A stretch of DNA of 64,000 bases, from assembly GCA_025782575.1 (NCBI GenBank), contig JALGYY010000047.1, positions 124,001-188,000 on the forward strand. The letters are read 5' to 3'. Both the position numbers and the translations under genes were made by a program. Below the pieces are notes generated by a model that made no database searches, was not told the origin of the DNA, and worked only from the letters and a program-made list of their open reading frames with translations. Source of the DNA: a bacterium. Its GTDB lineage: Bacteria > Orphanbacterota > Orphanbacteria > Orphanbacterales > Orphanbacteraceae. Shown one piece after another: positions 63,324 through 64,000 of this stretch. Positions within the stretch are counted from its first letter, which is position 1. Every line of letters starts with the position of its first letter.

Positions 63324-64000
63324 TCAGGGGGAGATTAGCCGGGTCTTTCCCGCGGGAACGGCGTATACCGTCAGAATGATGAGACCCGATTCGGAATCGA
63401 CGCCGTCGGAGAAACGGAGCCAGGTGTCATAAGGGCCGGAATAGTCGCTCAGATTGGAGTATACGCGGATGCTCGTACTCTCCATCAGCCGGTAGTAGCC
63501 TACGTAGGTGAGGGGTGACTGAGGGGAGAGGGGGCAGTAGCACTTCTCCTCCCAGCGGTTTTCCGGCGGAGAGAGCCCCATGTTGATTCCATAGAGAAGC
63601 TCCCGGGAGGTGGAGTTTCCGATCAGCAGGCCGAAGTACTTCTCACCGCCGATGACATTGGTGATCTCGAGGCGCTGATTTCCGCCCTGTACGGCGATCG
63701 ACCCCCGGAGCGTGGTCCCGAGCTTCTGGCCCGCCGTCGTCTTGACGGGGACCATCGACCAGGTGACCGACACGCCGGGGATGGAGGAGACATCCACATG
63801 GGCGGAGTCGACACGGGAGACGGTGCCGACCAATCGATCGCCCACGCGGATCTCGATCGGGGAGAAAAGGTGGTTCACTATGAACAGGGAGACAGTCGGC
63901 CCCGCGTTCGGGGATTCCATGATTTCGTCGGTACCGACCGGGTTGCCGCTCCCACAGCCGGCAAATAAGACCAGAACACCTAAAATGGCATAAAATATTG
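63324..64000 (-). CDS. Lipoprotein, 5' end beyond the right edge
   Basis: The frame is open from 63324 to the right edge (about 225 codons). An ATG at 63920 is not the start: the codons before it encode a hydrophobic stretch ending in L-F-A-G-C followed by GSGNP, a lipoprotein signal and lipobox that continue to the edge. So the start lies outside the window. The mature protein is beta-rich (VNHLFSPIEIRVGDRLVGTV, TWSMVPVKTTAGQKLG) and resembles envelope proteins of unknown function. A pair of Cys in KCYCPLS is notable but unassigned. Confidence 0.75.
   Translation of the reverse strand, partial: IFYAILGVLVLFAGCGSGNPVGTDEIMESPNAGPTVSLFIVNHLFSPIEIRVGDRLVGTVSRVDSAHVDVSSIPGVSVTWSMVPVKTTAGQKLGTTLRGSIAVQGGNQRLEITNVIGGEKYFGLLIGNSTSRELLYGINMGLSPPENRWEEKCYCPLSPQSPLTYVGYYRLMESTSIRVYSNLSDYSGPYDTWLRFSDGVDSESGLIILTVYAVPAGKTRLISP

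Noticed and set aside
1-64000. tRNA, rRNA, CRISPR or prophage
   Set aside because: No cloverleaf-like or T-loop sequences, spaced direct repeats, or phage genes were seen on reading both strands; a tRNA scan was not possible.

Overview
The window (64 kb, moderately GC-rich, dense genes on both strands) looks like a chromosome segment of a Gram-negative, uncultured lineage of the FCB-type candidate phyla (Krumholzibacteriota/Eisenbacteria-like). Three large secreted proteins end in FlgD-type C-terminal domains. There are lipoproteins, predicted outer-membrane beta-barrels, TonB-like and AsmA proteins, serine/threonine kinase-TolB fusions and sulfatase-fold lipoproteins. No rRNA, tRNA, CRISPR array or intact transposase was seen. 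The lineage is an inference from gene style, not from a marker gene.

Layout. 1-5.1 kb: a truncated membrane sensor gene translationally coupled to a family-5 solute-binding lipoprotein, a methyltransferase, a glycosyltransferase, and a GT4-like half-protein coupled to a STAS protein. 5.2-9.0 kb: a YjbQ/YfcE-type pair, divergent from a BNR/VPS10 secreted protein behind a canonical promoter. 9.0-18.1 kb: DUF819 membrane protein, HNH nuclease, TonB-C protein, a metallophosphoesterase/TPR pair, an EamA transporter and a kelch protein.

18.1-24.5 kb is the first highlight. A promoter, a multi-hairpin leader with two Rho-independent terminators, a Ser/Thr kinase-propeller protein, a 95-aa peptide with two copies of GTVRWYGGCPPP spaced exactly 60 nt, a radical SAM/SPASM enzyme and an M64 metallopeptidase lipoprotein follow one another. 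This reads as a RiPP-like peptide modification operon that I do not recognise.

24.4-31.6 kb: 2-Cys peroxiredoxin, then a tight six-gene operon (nitroreductase, epimerase, pyruvate kinase, GT39-type transferase, small membrane protein, sulfatase-fold lipoprotein). 31.8-36.8 kb: AsmA-like protein, a YpdA-type flavoprotein starting from a probably leaderless promoter that overlaps a 14-bp palindrome, and an Eis-like acetyltransferase. 36.8-44.2 kb: a nucleotide-transporter-like MFS protein with HEAT repeats, an active/inactive M16 peptidase pair, a TlpA-like thioredoxin and a gluzincin-like secreted protein. 44.3-50.8 kb: SpoIIE phosphatase, OmpR-type regulator, second sulfatase-fold lipoprotein, secreted unknown protein.

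50.9-56.4 kb is the second highlight. After a DUF5916 outer-membrane protein come two paralogous beta-barrel genes flanking a DUF3179 lipoprotein gene. That gene has one in-frame TGA exactly where the family has the Cys of its Y-C-P-L motif, followed by a hairpin at bacterial SECIS spacing, so it is a strong candidate for an undescribed selenoprotein. Next is a perfect 42-bp inverted repeat, probably a REP/RAYT-type element. 56.5-64 kb: aspartyl protease with PDZ, type 5 uracil-DNA glycosylase, a flippase-like protein, a GT39 transferase, an unknown soluble protein and a lipoprotein truncated by the window end.
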